A DNA stretch of 64,000 nucleotides from Mycolicibacterium porcinum (GCA_002086835.1 MVIG01000015.1:62001-126000); one strand, 5' to 3'; counted from the stretch's first letter, positions 35,973 through 48,068 are shown. The notes: generated by a model not told the origin, from the letters alone. Numbers and translations are program-made.

Positions 35973-35992
35973 CTGACTACGTCCGTAGTCAG
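35973..35992. promoter_or_regulatory. 20-bp inverted repeat, probable TetR operator
   Basis: CTGACTACG-TC-CGTAGTCAG is an inverted repeat, perfect apart from its two central bases. It lies in the 78-bp gap between the MpaB-like gene and the tetR gene, about 15 nt upstream of the tetR -10 box TAGGGT (36008-36013). A bound repressor would cover both promoters. Confidence 0.72.
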
Positions 35993-36007
35993 AACGTAGG
36001 CGCCGGG

Positions 36008-36013
36008 TAGGGT
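36008..36013 (+). promoter_or_regulatory. -10 box TAGGGT of tetR (leaderless)
   Basis: TAGGGT ends 8 bases before ATG 36021, which places the transcription start at or next to the start codon. The gene is therefore probably leaderless. The operator at 35973-35992 overlaps the expected -35 region. Confidence 0.5.
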
Positions 36014-36020
36014 GCTGTCA

Positions 36021-36659
36021 ATGAAGCGCGTACAGGTGGTGCGCGGCTACGGCGGCGTCAGTGCGGCCGACCGCCGCACGGAACGACGGAGCAAACTGCT
36101 CACCGCCGGACGACAGATCTGGGGCGAATCCGGAATCACCGAGGTGACCGTGCGCGCCGTCTGCACCGCCGCCGGGCTGACATCGCGCTACTTCTATGAG
36201 CAGTTCCCGAGCCGGGACGCATTCCTGTTCGCGATTTCCGACGACGTGCGAGACCAGTTGCTCACCGCGCTGGTGAACGCCGGCGTCGGGGACCCTGGCT
36301 CCCTGACCGACAAACTGCGGTCCGCGCTCACCGCGTTCCTCGACATCATCGCGGCCGACCCGCACATCCACCGCATCGCCACCGGCGATGTGAGCAGTGT
36401 TCCCGGGCTGGCCGAACACCGCACGCACATCCTGGACATGATCACCGGCCTGATCGTGCAGCACGCGCCGGATGTGCTGCCGTCCGCCACCCCGGGTCCC
36501 GACGAGTTGCGCCGGGGCGCACAGTTCATGGTCGGTGGGGTGAACCAGATCATCGAAGCCTGGCTTGCGGATCCGACAGAGACCCCCGAGGAACTCGCCG
36601 CGGAGTGCGCCGACCTCTGCGTCGCCGTGGTGCGCGGGATCACGCGCTCGAGCGACTAG
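36021..36659 (+). CDS. TetR-family transcriptional regulator
   Basis: A 212-residue regulator with an N-terminal HTH (about 18-65: ‘RRSKLLTAGRQIWGESGITE’, ‘VRAVCTAAGLTSRYFYEQF’) and a helical effector domain. ATG 36021 suits the leaderless -10 box; GTG 36012 is an in-frame alternative. It is divergent from the MpaB-like oxygenase and probably represses it and itself through the 20-bp dyad between them. The inducer is unknown. Confidence 0.87.
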   Translation: MKRVQVVRGYGGVSAADRRTERRSKLLTAGRQIWGESGITEVTVRAVCTAAGLTSRYFYEQFPSRDAFLFAISDDVRDQLLTALVNAGVGDPGSLTDKLRSALTAFLDIIAADPHIHRIATGDVSSVPGLAEHRTHILDMITGLIVQHAPDVLPSATPGPDELRRGAQFMVGGVNQIIEAWLADPTETPEELAAECADLCVAVVRGITRSSD

Positions 36660-36670
36660 CGGGTACGGCA

Positions 36671-39607
<2,937 letters not shown>

Positions 39608-39608
<1 letters not shown>

Positions 39609-40915
39609 CAGTGGTACTCGCTCAGTCTCGGCGCGACACCTGCGGCGACGGCGAGCGCGGCCAGCACGCTGATGGCCGCCGCGCCTGCGGGCAGTGCCTT
39701 CAACGCCGCGTACGCACGGGTGATCCCGCCGCGCTGCCGATCACGCAGTCGTGCGATGTCGTCGCCCAACGTCTGATCCAGCCGGGAGAACTGTGCCGCC
39801 GCCCCCTTCGGCACATCGTCGCGTGCGATCGTCACCGCGCCCGGATAGTCACCGTTGCCCAGCTTGGCGCGAATCTCGTCATGAGCGTCTCGCCAACCGC
39901 GCAGCGCGTCCTGCGCCCCATCGACCGCGTGTGCCTCGAGGATCCGTCCGACCTGCGTGGTCCGCTCCTCGAACCGGATATCGGAGAAGGTGTCGGAGCC
40001 GCGTTTGAGCAGCCCGAGGATTTCGTCGGCCCGGGCCTGCTGGACCAGGATCCGGGCCGTCACCGCCGATTCCAGCGGTTCGCCTCCCTCGGTGCGGGCG
40101 CCGTTGACCGCGTGCAATACAACGAGTCCCGCCACCGTCAGCCACACCGCGAGCACCGCCATCGATATCGATGCCAGCACCAGCCCTGGGTTGAGCCGAC
40201 GATGGCTGCGCCTGGCGAGGTAGACCTGCGCGAACACCAACAAGCCGACAGCCAGCGCGGCCCCCACGACCAATGCGGGCGGCGCTGCCGCCGACCTTCC
40301 AGCGGCCGTGACGGCATGGGCCTGCGCCCGGTACAACCGTTCTGCATCCGGAAGCATCGACTCCTGCAGCAGCGTGGACGATTCACTGAGATACGCGACG
40401 CCGATCGGTCGGCCGTCGCGGTTGGCCGCACGCGCGGTGCCCATCATGCCGGTGTAGACCGCCAGCTGGTTGGACAGGTCGGTGAGCAGGGTCAGCGAGT
40501 CGATATCGTTGGGCGATACCCCATTTGACGCGGTGACCAGGCCGGCCGACGCCTCTCCGACAGCCGCGTCGTAGCGGTCGCGGACCTCTCGCGGTTCGAC
40601 ACCGCCGGCGAGAAACGCGGTGGCCGCGGTCGTATTGGCCGACGACAGGGCACTGTAGATCCGTTGCGCCGCATCGGCCAGCGGTTCGGTGTGCAGCCGA
40701 AGAGTCTCCAGCTCACGTTGGCGATTGGCCGCGGTCACCGACGACGTCACTCCCACAGTGAGCACCGCCGCGATGAGGACGAGGGCCATCACCGCTATCC
40801 GGCCGGGGGTCGCTCGCAGAAAGTCGACGACCGGACGGTCCGGTTCCTCGGCATCGACCAGCACGGACTCGTCGAGTGTGAGGGTCTGCCGACTCTCCGA
40901 CTCACCGCTGTGCAC
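39608..40915 (-). CDS. glnX: GlnX-like membrane sensor protein
   Basis: A 435-residue membrane protein with four hydrophobic segments (near ‘IAVMALVLIAAVLTVGVTSS’, ‘ALVVGAALAVGLLVFAQVYL’, ‘ISMAVLAVWLTVAGLVVL’ and the C-terminal ‘AAISVLAALAVAAGVA’). These frame two extracytoplasmic helical regions, as in four-helix sensor domains. This is the layout of Rv0412c (GlnX), which relays GlnH ligand binding to cytosolic PknG. It starts at GTG 40913-40915 and overlaps glnH by one base. Confidence 0.87.
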
Positions 40916-41019
40916 TCGACATCACCTCGCCGCAGGCTGGCCCGGACCAGCGGAACCGGGCTCGATGGAACGCCGACGAATTGCACGGTAGCCCCCGGCA
41001 ACGCGGCTCGTGGGCGTTA

Positions 41020-42384
41020 TTACGCTGCCACCACACTCTCGGCGGCCATCACCTCCGCGGCAGCGCGTTCGCCTGACCTCACCGCGCCGTCGATCCAGCC
41101 GCACATGATGGCCGAACTCTCCGTGCCGGCCCAGTGAATCCGTCCGCACGGAGCCCGCAGTGCGGGGCCGAACTCGGTGAGCACCCCGGGCGGGGCATGG
41201 CTGATCATCCCGCCGCCCGAATACCGCTCGATCGTCCAGTTCTGCTCGTGATAGCTCACCGGGGACGCGGCCTTCGAGCCGAACCGGTCGATCAATTCAC
41301 CGATCACCACGGCCTTGCGCTCGGCCGCATCGAGGAGGCCGAGCCGACGCGCCGCCGGACCTTCGGTGATGACACACATGATTCCGGGCGTCCCGGTATC
41401 GGTGCAGGCATCGATGGTCAAGGTCGCAGGACTGCCGGGCGCCGCGGACTGTCCGCACAGCCCGTCCTCGCGCCAGAATGCCGTGTCGTAGACGATCGAG
41501 ATCTTGAAGACCGCGCCACTGGGCATGCGTTGATGGAGAAACATTCGATCCACGGGAAGCATTGGCTCATAGACGATCTGGCTGGCCACAGCCAACGGGA
41601 CGGCGACGATCGCCTGCCGCGCTCGCACCGTCAGCCCCGAGGCGTGCACCGTCACACCGTCGTCGTCGTGCGCGATGAGGTGCACCGGTTGCGAAAGATG
41701 CAGCGCACCGCCGAGTTTGGCGGCCATCGGCCCGTAGATGGCACCCATGCCACCGCGCACCCTCGCATCCTGGGCCCCACCACTGTTGGAGATGACGAAG
41801 CCCGGACCACCACCCGATCCCATCTGATGCAGGGCCCACAACAACGACACCTCCGATCCCGCGGACGTGTAGATGCCGGCGAGGGCCATGTCCAGCATCT
41901 CGCGCGCCTGCTTCGAGCGCATATGACGATTGATCCACTCCCCCAAGCTGATCCGGTCCCATTCCACCGCCTTCTTGGCCTCCCAGGGGGCCTCGAACGG
42001 GACGGTTCGGCACATGAGTTCCACCTCGAGCAACCCGGCGCCGAGATTGGCGATCGCCCACGGGCTCATCGCCCAGGGAATCGTGCCGGAATAGCGGTGC
42101 TGCTTGCCGTCGAGGACCATCATGGCGTCGCCGTCGACGTACTCCTTGTATTCCTCGACGCCGAACTCGGCCATCAGGGCTTTGATGCGGTCCTGTCCCG
42201 GTCCGATCCAGGCCCCGCCGCGGTCGATCCACGTTCCGTCGTCGAGCACCTCGGTGAAGGTCCGGCCACCGACCCGGTCCCGCGCCTCCAGCAGGGCCAC
42301 CGAACGGCCCGCCTGCTTGAGCCGCAAGGCCGCGGTCAAACCCGCGAACCCCGCACCAACCACGCAACAGTCGACATCTGTCAT
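41020..42384 (-). CDS. flavin-containing amine oxidase
   Basis: A 454-residue FAD enzyme with ‘CCVVGAGFAGLTAALRLKQA’ (GxGxxG), ‘LLEARDRVGGRTFTEVLDDG’ and ‘IDRGGAWIGPGQDRIKALMA’. The C-terminal FAD signature is ‘GRIHWAGTESSAIMCGWIDGAVRSG’ (in part). It would deaminate a primary or secondary amine to an aldehyde with H2O2 formation, like the mycobacterial AofH group. The covalent-FAD cysteine of mammalian MAO is replaced by the ‘MCGW’ context, so linkage is uncertain. GGGAGG precedes the ATG. It stands alone. Confidence 0.9.
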   Translation of the reverse strand: MTDVDCCVVGAGFAGLTAALRLKQAGRSVALLEARDRVGGRTFTEVLDDGTWIDRGGAWIGPGQDRIKALMAEFGVEEYKEYVDGDAMMVLDGKQHRYSGTIPWAMSPWAIANLGAGLLEVELMCRTVPFEAPWEAKKAVEWDRISLGEWINRHMRSKQAREMLDMALAGIYTSAGSEVSLLWALHQMGSGGGPGFVISNSGGAQDARVRGGMGAIYGPMAAKLGGALHLSQPVHLIAHDDDGVTVHASGLTVRARQAIVAVPLAVASQIVYEPMLPVDRMFLHQRMPSGAVFKISIVYDTAFWREDGLCGQSAAPGSPATLTIDACTDTGTPGIMCVITEGPAARRLGLLDAAERKAVVIGELIDRFGSKAASPVSYHEQNWTIERYSGGGMISHAPPGVLTEFGPALRAPCGRIHWAGTESSAIMCGWIDGAVRSGERAAAEVMAAESVVAA

Positions 42385-42761
42385 GACCCGCCTCCCGTTT
42401 TTACGGGTTAGATTCGCTCAAATTACGCCGTCGTCAGCCGTCCCGTAGGCACTGTTGAGAGACAAATGTGGTAAAGGCCATAAATTTTGCTCCTCAGGGC
42501 ACAGGTCACCGCGATCGCGCCGGATTCGGGTTGTCCCGAACGCCGGCCCCGCCCCCTGAAGCCGGGCCCCGAGGCCGGGCGTGCGATGATTTCTGACCTG
42601 CTTGTTCGCCCGGGTTCACCGATCGTTCATCTCACGTTCCCCCGGCTTCGCCGGCGTCAAGCCACGGTTGACGCTGGATCGCCGCGTTGGTTGCCATCGG
42701 CAGCATCAGACAACTTTGTGATTCCGGGGACGATCCACAGCGCCGGTAGGGTCCGGTCCTC
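42385..42761. promoter_or_regulatory. 377-bp divergent intergenic region
   Basis: No gene is seen. A short CCCG-TTTTTA-CGGG dyad (about 42392-42406) sits next to the amine-oxidase ribosome site, and an AT-rich stretch follows (about 42405-42490). At the other end TAGGGT (42747-42752) ends 9 bases before GTG 42762, a -10 box giving a leaderless or nearly leaderless mRNA for the M15-like gene. Confidence 0.4.
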
Positions 42762-43382
42762 GTGGGTAGACACCGATTGAAAAAGGATCGGCGCCGCCGG
42801 TCTGCAGCCGTGGCTGCGGTCGTCGCGCCTGCCGCCGCACTCATCGTCGTCGGCGCCGACGCCGGGCCGGCCACCTTGGGCGATGCCGCGGTGGTGCCGA
42901 CTCCGGCCGTCCAGCCCGCGGCCGCACCCTCGGCACCTGCCGTACCCGCCGAGCGGGCCGTGCGCCGGAACATGAGATTCCCGCTCCCCGCGGGCCGGGC
43001 CTCGGAAAAGGGCCTTCAGGTCGAGACCATCCTGGCCGCTCGCGCGGTCAGCGCGCGGTTCCCCCAGATTCTGGACATCGGCGGGGTCCGGCCCGATTCC
43101 CTGAAGTGGCATCCGAACGGGTTGGCGATCGACGTCATGATCCCGAACTACAGCACTCCGGAAGGCAAAGCCCTCGGAGACAAGATCGTCGCCTACGTCC
43201 TCGACAACGCCGACCGGTTCGGCGTGAACCACGTGATCTTCCGGCAGCAGATCTACTCCCGCGGCAAGGCACCCCGAATGATGTCGGACCGCGGCGGGGT
43301 GACCGCCAACCACTACGACCACGTGCACATCGCCACCAACGGCGGCGGATTCCCCACCGGGCACGAGACCTACCTGACGTAG
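42762..43382 (+). CDS. exported M15-like (VanY/hedgehog-fold) protein, copy 2
   Basis: The 206-residue protein parallels the one at 34078. It has an Arg/Lys-rich start, an Ala-rich membrane anchor (‘AAVAAVVAPAAALIVVGADA’), an Ala/Pro linker and the same C-terminal domain with ‘LKWHPNGLAIDVMIPNY’ and ‘NHYDHVHIATNGGGFPTGHE’. Metal-ligand His and Asp residues are conserved in both. A cell-wall peptidase or binding role is inferred from fold. Start GTG 42762 fits the -10 box TAGGGT upstream. Confidence 0.75.
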   Translation: MGRHRLKKDRRRRSAAVAAVVAPAAALIVVGADAGPATLGDAAVVPTPAVQPAAAPSAPAVPAERAVRRNMRFPLPAGRASEKGLQVETILAARAVSARFPQILDIGGVRPDSLKWHPNGLAIDVMIPNYSTPEGKALGDKIVAYVLDNADRFGVNHVIFRQQIYSRGKAPRMMSDRGGVTANHYDHVHIATNGGGFPTGHETYLT

Positions 43383-43460
43383 TTCGGGACTCCGCCCGAA
43401 ATTGCCGGATCGTCGGCGCGCCAGCACCATCAACGACAGCAACGGCGCGATGATGCAGAT

Positions 43461-44213
43461 GTGGTTGATGATGCGAATGTGACTAACGACGTGCCGGCGC
43501 CCCAGCCGTCCGGGCCGGAAGCCGACGCGGCGCAGAGTGAACCGCAGCCGGTGACCGCACCCCGGTCGGAGCCGCAGCGGGTGTGGTCGATGCCCAAGCC
43601 CGCGGTGACGCGCAAGCAGGCCGACGAGGTGGGACGAATCGCGCGCGAGGCCTGCACGGCCGTCATCCGGTTCATCGCCGACGTCGCGCGAGCTGTCAGC
43701 CGAGCCTTGCGGCAACTGTCCGGCGCGATCGCCGCAGTGCCGCCGGGCGTACGCCTGGTGACCGTGGTGGGCGTGACCATGCTCGTGGGCATCGTCGGCG
43801 CCATCGCGCTGCAGAACTCCCTCGGACTGGCCTGCATCGTCGTGGTGGTCCCGGTGTGCTCGTTCGCCCTCGGCGCGCTCGCACACCGCTGGTACAGCGG
43901 GCTCGGCGTTCAGCCCGTGCCACAGGTGGAAGGCCAGGGAGCCAGCACGCCGGAACTGCAGCGTTCAGTCGAATACGTCGACAAGAAACTCGCGGTCGCC
44001 CTCAACGCCTTCGGCGCCGAACGTCAGCAACACGCGATGATCGCCCTGTTCCAGGCCAAGACGGCGGTCGAACTCACGCTCGGAACCGAGCAGGACGAGG
44101 CGACCCACATCGACGCGCTGCTGGCGGTGGACGGCCACGACGCGCGGCCGCGCATCAGGGCGGGCTCCGCACCCAAGTCCTTGCGAGAAAGCAATTCCCT
44201 GGCGGCGTCATGA
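43461..44213 (+). CDS. membrane protein with two central TM segments
   Basis: The protein of up to 250 residues has a Pro/Glu/Gln-rich cytosolic N-terminus and an amphipathic region. It has two adjacent membrane helices (‘LVTVVGVTMLVGIVGAIAL’, ‘GLACIVVVVPVCSFALGALA’) and a C-terminal helical domain (‘VEYVDKKLAVALNAFGAERQ’). The GTG at 43461 is used; the GTG at 43479 would shorten it by six residues. It is coupled to the next gene by ATGA. I do not recognise a family. Confidence 0.65.
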   Translation: MVDDANVTNDVPAPQPSGPEADAAQSEPQPVTAPRSEPQRVWSMPKPAVTRKQADEVGRIAREACTAVIRFIADVARAVSRALRQLSGAIAAVPPGVRLVTVVGVTMLVGIVGAIALQNSLGLACIVVVVPVCSFALGALAHRWYSGLGVQPVPQVEGQGASTPELQRSVEYVDKKLAVALNAFGAERQQHAMIALFQAKTAVELTLGTEQDEATHIDALLAVDGHDARPRIRAGSAPKSLRESNSLAAS

Positions 44214-44563
44214 CCAACCGCCTCTCCGGTCAGGTCGCGCTCATCGAGGACGACCACACATTGGTCATCAATCGTGGCGCCGAGGCAGGTGTCGTGCCCG
44301 GCATGGTTTTCGCCGTGCACTCCGATTCCGATCAGGTGATCACCGATCCCGAATCCGGCCGGGAATTGGGCAGACTCATGCGCGAGAAGCTTCGGGTGCG
44401 GGTGTTCGATGTGCAGCCGCTGTTCTCCCGCGCCCACACCTTCGCCAGGACCGACGACTTCTACGGCCTGTTCCAGGCGACGGCCGTGGTCACGATCGAC
44501 GTCGGCGACAGTGTCGAAGAGGTACCCGCCGCACGCGAGTCACGCCGTACCGCATCGGGATAG
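44210..44563 (+). CDS. small beta-barrel protein, FlgT-C-like
   Basis: The 117-residue protein reads ‘SGQVALIEDDHTLVINRGAE’, ‘AGVVPGMVFAVHSDSDQVIT’, ‘DPESGRELGRLMREKLRVRV’. This pattern (alternating strands, ‘G..GV..GM.F.V’, then ‘DPE(S/T)G..LG’) is seen in FlgT-C/outer-membrane-secretion-associated small barrels. It probably works with the membrane protein it overlaps at 44210-44213. No signal peptide. Biological role unknown; the fold call is by pattern only. Confidence 0.65.
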   Translation: MTNRLSGQVALIEDDHTLVINRGAEAGVVPGMVFAVHSDSDQVITDPESGRELGRLMREKLRVRVFDVQPLFSRAHTFARTDDFYGLFQATAVVTIDVGDSVEEVPAARESRRTASG

Positions 44564-44571
44564 TGCCGAAC

Positions 44572-44611
44572 GAGTTCGGATGCACGGCGGGCCTGCCGTG
44601 CATCCGAACTC
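44572..44611. terminator. bidirectional terminator hairpin, 17-bp perfect stem
   Basis: GAGTTCGGATGCACGGC at 44572-44588 pairs perfectly with its reverse complement at 44595-44611 around the loop GGGCCT. It sits between the convergent genes ending at 44563 and 44624. There is no U-tract on either side, typical of mycobacterial hairpin terminators. Confidence 0.8.
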
Positions 44612-44623
44612 CGGAGACCGCGA

Positions 44624-46201
44624 TCAGTTGCCCGTCGGCAGCGCGATGTTGAACCCGTCTTGGGCGAGTTGTTCTCTCAGGTACTGGAACCGCTGGTACT
44701 GCGTGACGGTGATGGGCCCCGAATAGCCTTCGCTCTGCAGCTTGCGTGGCGGGTACTTCAGGTAGGTCTGCATCAGCTCCTTGATCGCCTCGTTGATGGT
44801 CACCAGGGTCCAGGTGTGTTCGGTGTAGTTGTTCATGAAGATGTCGTAGCGCTCCTGCGGGTCCTGCCAAAGATCGAAGATCTGCGGCACGGTCGCGACA
44901 TAGGCCTCCGCGCCCTTCCAGCCGAGGTTCGTGTCGACGGCGAGCCCTCCGGTGCTCGCACCGTTGTCACCGCGCAAATTGAAGACGGCCTTGTAGTGGC
45001 CGACCCGCGCGGCCCCGGGCGTGAGTTCGTTCTCACTGAAGTAGAACCAGGACTTGCGCTCCGACTTACCCGTACCCAGCAACACCGGGGACATGTCGTA
45101 GCTGTCGAAGATGATGGGCTCCCCCTCGCGGTCCTGGTCCGGCAATTGCACGCCGGCGAGCGCGGCGAAGGTCGCCAGGTAGTCGAGACCGCCGACGATG
45201 TCTGAGTTGCGGGATCCCGCCTTGATCCCCGGACCCCAGGCAATCGACGGAACCCGATTGCCGCCCTCGCGGACGGTGCCCTTGGTACCGCGGAACGGGG
45301 TGTAGCCGGCGTCCGGGTAGACGTCCTGCCAGGCACCGTTGTCGGTCGTCCAGAACACGTACGTGTTGTCGGCGAGGCCGAGGGCGCGGATCTTGTCGAC
45401 GATGTTGCCGATGCGGGTGTCGTTCTCCACGATCGAATCCGCGTACTTCGACTTCGAGAGCGATGCGCCCTTGAAATCCGGGTGCGGCATGTTCGGCTGG
45501 TGCACCTTCATGAAGTTGACGTGCAGGAAGAACGGGTCGTCGGACGTCGCGTGGGTGTCGAGGTACTCGAGCGCATCCTTCTCGACGTATTCGTCGTAGA
45601 ACGGAATGCCGACGACGCCCTTCTCCGGCGTGTTGACGTACTGGCCGTTGACCTTGAAATCCTCCTTCGCCTCCTCGCCGGCCTTGCCCGACAACGCTCC
45701 CTTGGTGACGCGGGCGAACATCTCACGAAGCTCGTCGTCCATGTCCGGGAACCATTCCGCGTCGGCATAGGTGTACGCGTTGAGGTGGTACAGACCGCAG
45801 TGCCGCATTTCGTCGTAGCCGTGCGCGGTGGGCAGTGCGTAGTCGGACTCACCGAGGTGCCACTTTCCGGTGAAGAACGTCTTGTATCCGGCGGTCTTGA
45901 GGACGGATGCCAGCGTCCATTCGGCCGCGGGCAGTCCGCCGCCCTGGCCCTGGAAGGCCACCGTGGTCATGCCGCTGCGGTTCGGGATCCGGCCGGTGAG
46001 CATCGCCGCGCGCCCGGGCGTGCAACTCGGTTGGGCGTAGAACGACATGAACTGCATGCCCTCCTCCGCCAGTTTGTCGAGATTGGGGGTGGGCATCCCG
46101 CGGTTCTCACCACCGCCGTACACGCCCGCATCGCCGTAACCGAAATCGTCGGAGACGATAAGGACGATGTTCGGCTTGGTCTGGTCTGACGTCGTTGCCA
46201 T
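44624..46201 (-). CDS. arylsulfatase
   Basis: A 525-residue type I sulfatase. The metal-site start is ‘PNIVLIVSDDFGYGDAGVYG’. The formylglycine signature ‘CTPGRAAMLTGR’ has the Cys near residue 60 that must be oxidised by a formylglycine-generating enzyme encoded elsewhere. ‘TGKWHLGE’ and ‘WTTDNGAW’ give further ligands. It would hydrolyse sulfate esters and release sulfate. No signal peptide is visible, so it is probably cytosolic. ATG 46199-46201 follows CGGAGG. Nearby TauE/SafE permeases could export sulfur oxyanions, but they are not in the same operon. Confidence 0.9.
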   Translation of the reverse strand: MATTSDQTKPNIVLIVSDDFGYGDAGVYGGGENRGMPTPNLDKLAEEGMQFMSFYAQPSCTPGRAAMLTGRIPNRSGMTTVAFQGQGGGLPAAEWTLASVLKTAGYKTFFTGKWHLGESDYALPTAHGYDEMRHCGLYHLNAYTYADAEWFPDMDDELREMFARVTKGALSGKAGEEAKEDFKVNGQYVNTPEKGVVGIPFYDEYVEKDALEYLDTHATSDDPFFLHVNFMKVHQPNMPHPDFKGASLSKSKYADSIVENDTRIGNIVDKIRALGLADNTYVFWTTDNGAWQDVYPDAGYTPFRGTKGTVREGGNRVPSIAWGPGIKAGSRNSDIVGGLDYLATFAALAGVQLPDQDREGEPIIFDSYDMSPVLLGTGKSERKSWFYFSENELTPGAARVGHYKAVFNLRGDNGASTGGLAVDTNLGWKGAEAYVATVPQIFDLWQDPQERYDIFMNNYTEHTWTLVTINEAIKELMQTYLKYPPRKLQSEGYSGPITVTQYQRFQYLREQLAQDGFNIALPTGN

Positions 46202-46759
46202 GTGTACCTCCGGGTGACGTGCCGTCAACGCGCGGACCGCAATTGGTTCTGCTCGCGCGGTGACGGCGTGGATACGAGGAACTCGTAAGCGGACCCAGCG
46301 CCGCGGTGCCACATCGACGATGGCGAGCCGACGCTCCTTGTCTGGGTCACAGTCGCCACCCTGCCATCAATCGTCCGGCGACGCGGCGAACTACCCGAGG
46401 TTCTTCCGGCACGTCGCCAAAATTGTTGTGCCCTAATCCAAAATGGGTGAGGCGAGAGGTCCACCAGTCAGCGCATCGGGTGGCATTCCGACCCGTTGTA
46501 GGTGAACCGTTGTGCGACTGCGGCTTTCAGCATCCGTCAGTGGTGTGCGCGGATGGCGTCGAACAGTGCGCCGGCCAGACTCTCCGCGTCGTGCGTGATG
46601 GGGGGCAACCGCATCATCTGTTCCGAGCTCCGGCCGGAGGGTTCGCACCGGCCAGCCCGACGGAGCCGGTCAGCCGGCACGTCTGGGGCCGCTCACGACA
46701 GAGCGAGCGCAGGCGAACGCTGTCCCGCACACGCGCGCACCGATGCCTGCGGCGGATAG
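46202..46759. other. 558-bp region without a convincing gene
   Basis: Short frames on both strands are Arg/Ala-rich and look like non-coding reads of GC-rich DNA. The best small candidate is a 26-codon minus-strand frame near 46541-46621 (MMRLPPITHDAESLAGALFD and on to a stop). It has no strong ribosome site. The half near 46202-46450 should hold the arylsulfatase promoter. Confidence 0.4.
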
Positions 46760-46792
46760 GAAAAAGCGGCCCCGGATTTCTCCGGAACCGCT
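46760..46792 (-). terminator. intrinsic terminator of tRNA-Pro
   Basis: Read on the minus strand, an 11-bp stem AGCGGTTCCGG / CCGGGGCCGCT (two G-U pairs), loop AGAAAT, is followed by TTTTT. It lies about 18 nt after the tRNA 3' end. This is a classic Rho-independent terminator. Confidence 0.85.
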
Positions 46793-46810
46793 CTCCACCT
46801 GCGTAAATCT

Positions 46811-46887
<77 letters not shown>

Positions 46888-46982
46888 TTTGCTTCCGGCT
46901 TGCACCGGCAGCGAGTCGAAAGCTTACCGTAGCCTCCCGCCGTTCTTCTAATCCGCCCCACCCGTCACGCCGCGGCCTCCGG

Positions 46983-47900
46983 CTAGGCCCGCGCCGCCGG
47001 CTCCTCGACCGCGGTGACGACCGAATCGTCGACGTCTCGCGGCGCCCGCGAGGTCTGCCAGGCGCGGACCACCAGCGCCGCCCACGCCACCACGATGATG
47101 GCGTAGATCCCGGTCGACCACGGCCAGTGCAGACCGAAGTAATGCACCAGCTTCTGGCTGTTGGTCAGCAGGATCACCCCACCGACAGCCGTGCCGAGCA
47201 GGCCCGGGTTCACCCGGCTGACCAGCCAGGCCGCGAAGGGGGCGGCGATCACGCCGCCCACCATGAGGCCCAGCACCACGGGCCAGTTCTCCAGGAACTG
47301 CTGGCGGAGGCCGATCAGGAAGCCCACCGATGCCGACACCGACACCAGGAATTCCGAGGCACTCACCGAACCGATGACCGTCCGCGGAGCGGTCTTGCCC
47401 TGTGACAGCAGCGTGCTGGTGGTCACCGGACCCCAGCCGCCACCGCCCGATGCGTCGATGAACCCGCCGAACAGCCCCAATGGCGCAAGGAACTTCGCGC
47501 TGTGACTGGTGCCGTGCTCCCCCAGGGTCAGCGGGGTGCCCAGCGAGAAACGCAGCAGCACGTAGAGCCCGATGCCCAGCAGGATCGCCGCCATGAGCGG
47601 CGCGGCCGACTCCGTCGAAAGCGACGACAACACCGTGGCACCTACGAACGCACCGGCCGCGCCGGGAAGTCCGAGCTTGGCCACCAACGGCCAATCGATG
47701 TTCTTGAACCGCCAATGCGACACCGCCGACGCCAGCGTCGTCCCCACCTCCGCCAGGTGCACTGCGGCGCTGGCTTGCGCCGAGGCCACACCGCTGAGCA
47801 CCAGCAGGGTCGAGGCGGTGACACCGAAGGCCATCCCGAGCGCGCCATCGACGAGCTGAGCGCCGACGCCGACGAGCGTGAAGATGAGGAGCGAACGCAT
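46983..47900 (-). CDS. TauE/SafE-family permease
   Basis: A 305-residue membrane protein with about eight hydrophobic helices in two halves. The first half reads ‘GVGAQLVDGALGMAFGVTAS’ and the second ‘GGFIDASGGGGWGPVTTSTL’, the family’s repeated G-G-D/N-G motif. TauE/SafE proteins export sulfite, sulfoacetate or other anions. A 36-codon open frame lies 57 nt upstream and may be its leader. The C-terminal 30 residues are cytosolic and acidic. Substrate unknown. Confidence 0.87.
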   Translation of the reverse strand: MRSLLIFTLVGVGAQLVDGALGMAFGVTASTLLVLSGVASAQASAAVHLAEVGTTLASAVSHWRFKNIDWPLVAKLGLPGAAGAFVGATVLSSLSTESAAPLMAAILLGIGLYVLLRFSLGTPLTLGEHGTSHSAKFLAPLGLFGGFIDASGGGGWGPVTTSTLLSQGKTAPRTVIGSVSASEFLVSVSASVGFLIGLRQQFLENWPVVLGLMVGGVIAAPFAAWLVSRVNPGLLGTAVGGVILLTNSQKLVHYFGLHWPWSTGIYAIIVVAWAALVVRAWQTSRAPRDVDDSVVTAVEEPAARA

Positions 47901-47957
47901 GGGTTCGGCTGCTTTCGTTTACGGTCGCGAAACGACCTGACGACTGACGGGCGCGGA

Positions 47958-48068
47958 TCAGATGCGCGCGCGACACCATTCGTCGAAAGCCATCAACCGG
48001 CGCGAGGGCCAGAACGGCTCGAGAGCAGCGAGGGCAGACGGTGCGGTGCGGTAAGCACGTTCGGCCAC
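47958..48068 (-). CDS. possible 36-aa leader peptide upstream of the TauE/SafE gene
   Basis: GTG 48066-48068 opens a 36-codon frame beginning MAERAYRTAPSALAALEPFW and ending WCRARI. A GAGAGGAG ribosome site lies 6 nt upstream. It lies between two TauE/SafE genes on the same strand and ends 57 nt before the second. The good ribosome site and protein-like sequence favour translation. A regulatory role (leader or attenuator) is speculation; there is no run of cysteines like known sulfur-response leaders. Confidence 0.4.
   Translation of the reverse strand: MAERAYRTAPSALAALEPFWPSRRLMAFDEWCRARI

Noticed and set aside
42385..42761. Possible riboswitch or small RNA in the amine-oxidase intergenic region
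   Set aside because: Only one short dyad is seen; no conserved structure could be built by eye.
46306..46806. Long Arg-rich plus-strand frame between the sulfatase and the tRNA
   Set aside because: The composition (Arg, Pro, His, Cys) is that of an out-of-frame read, and it runs through the terminator.
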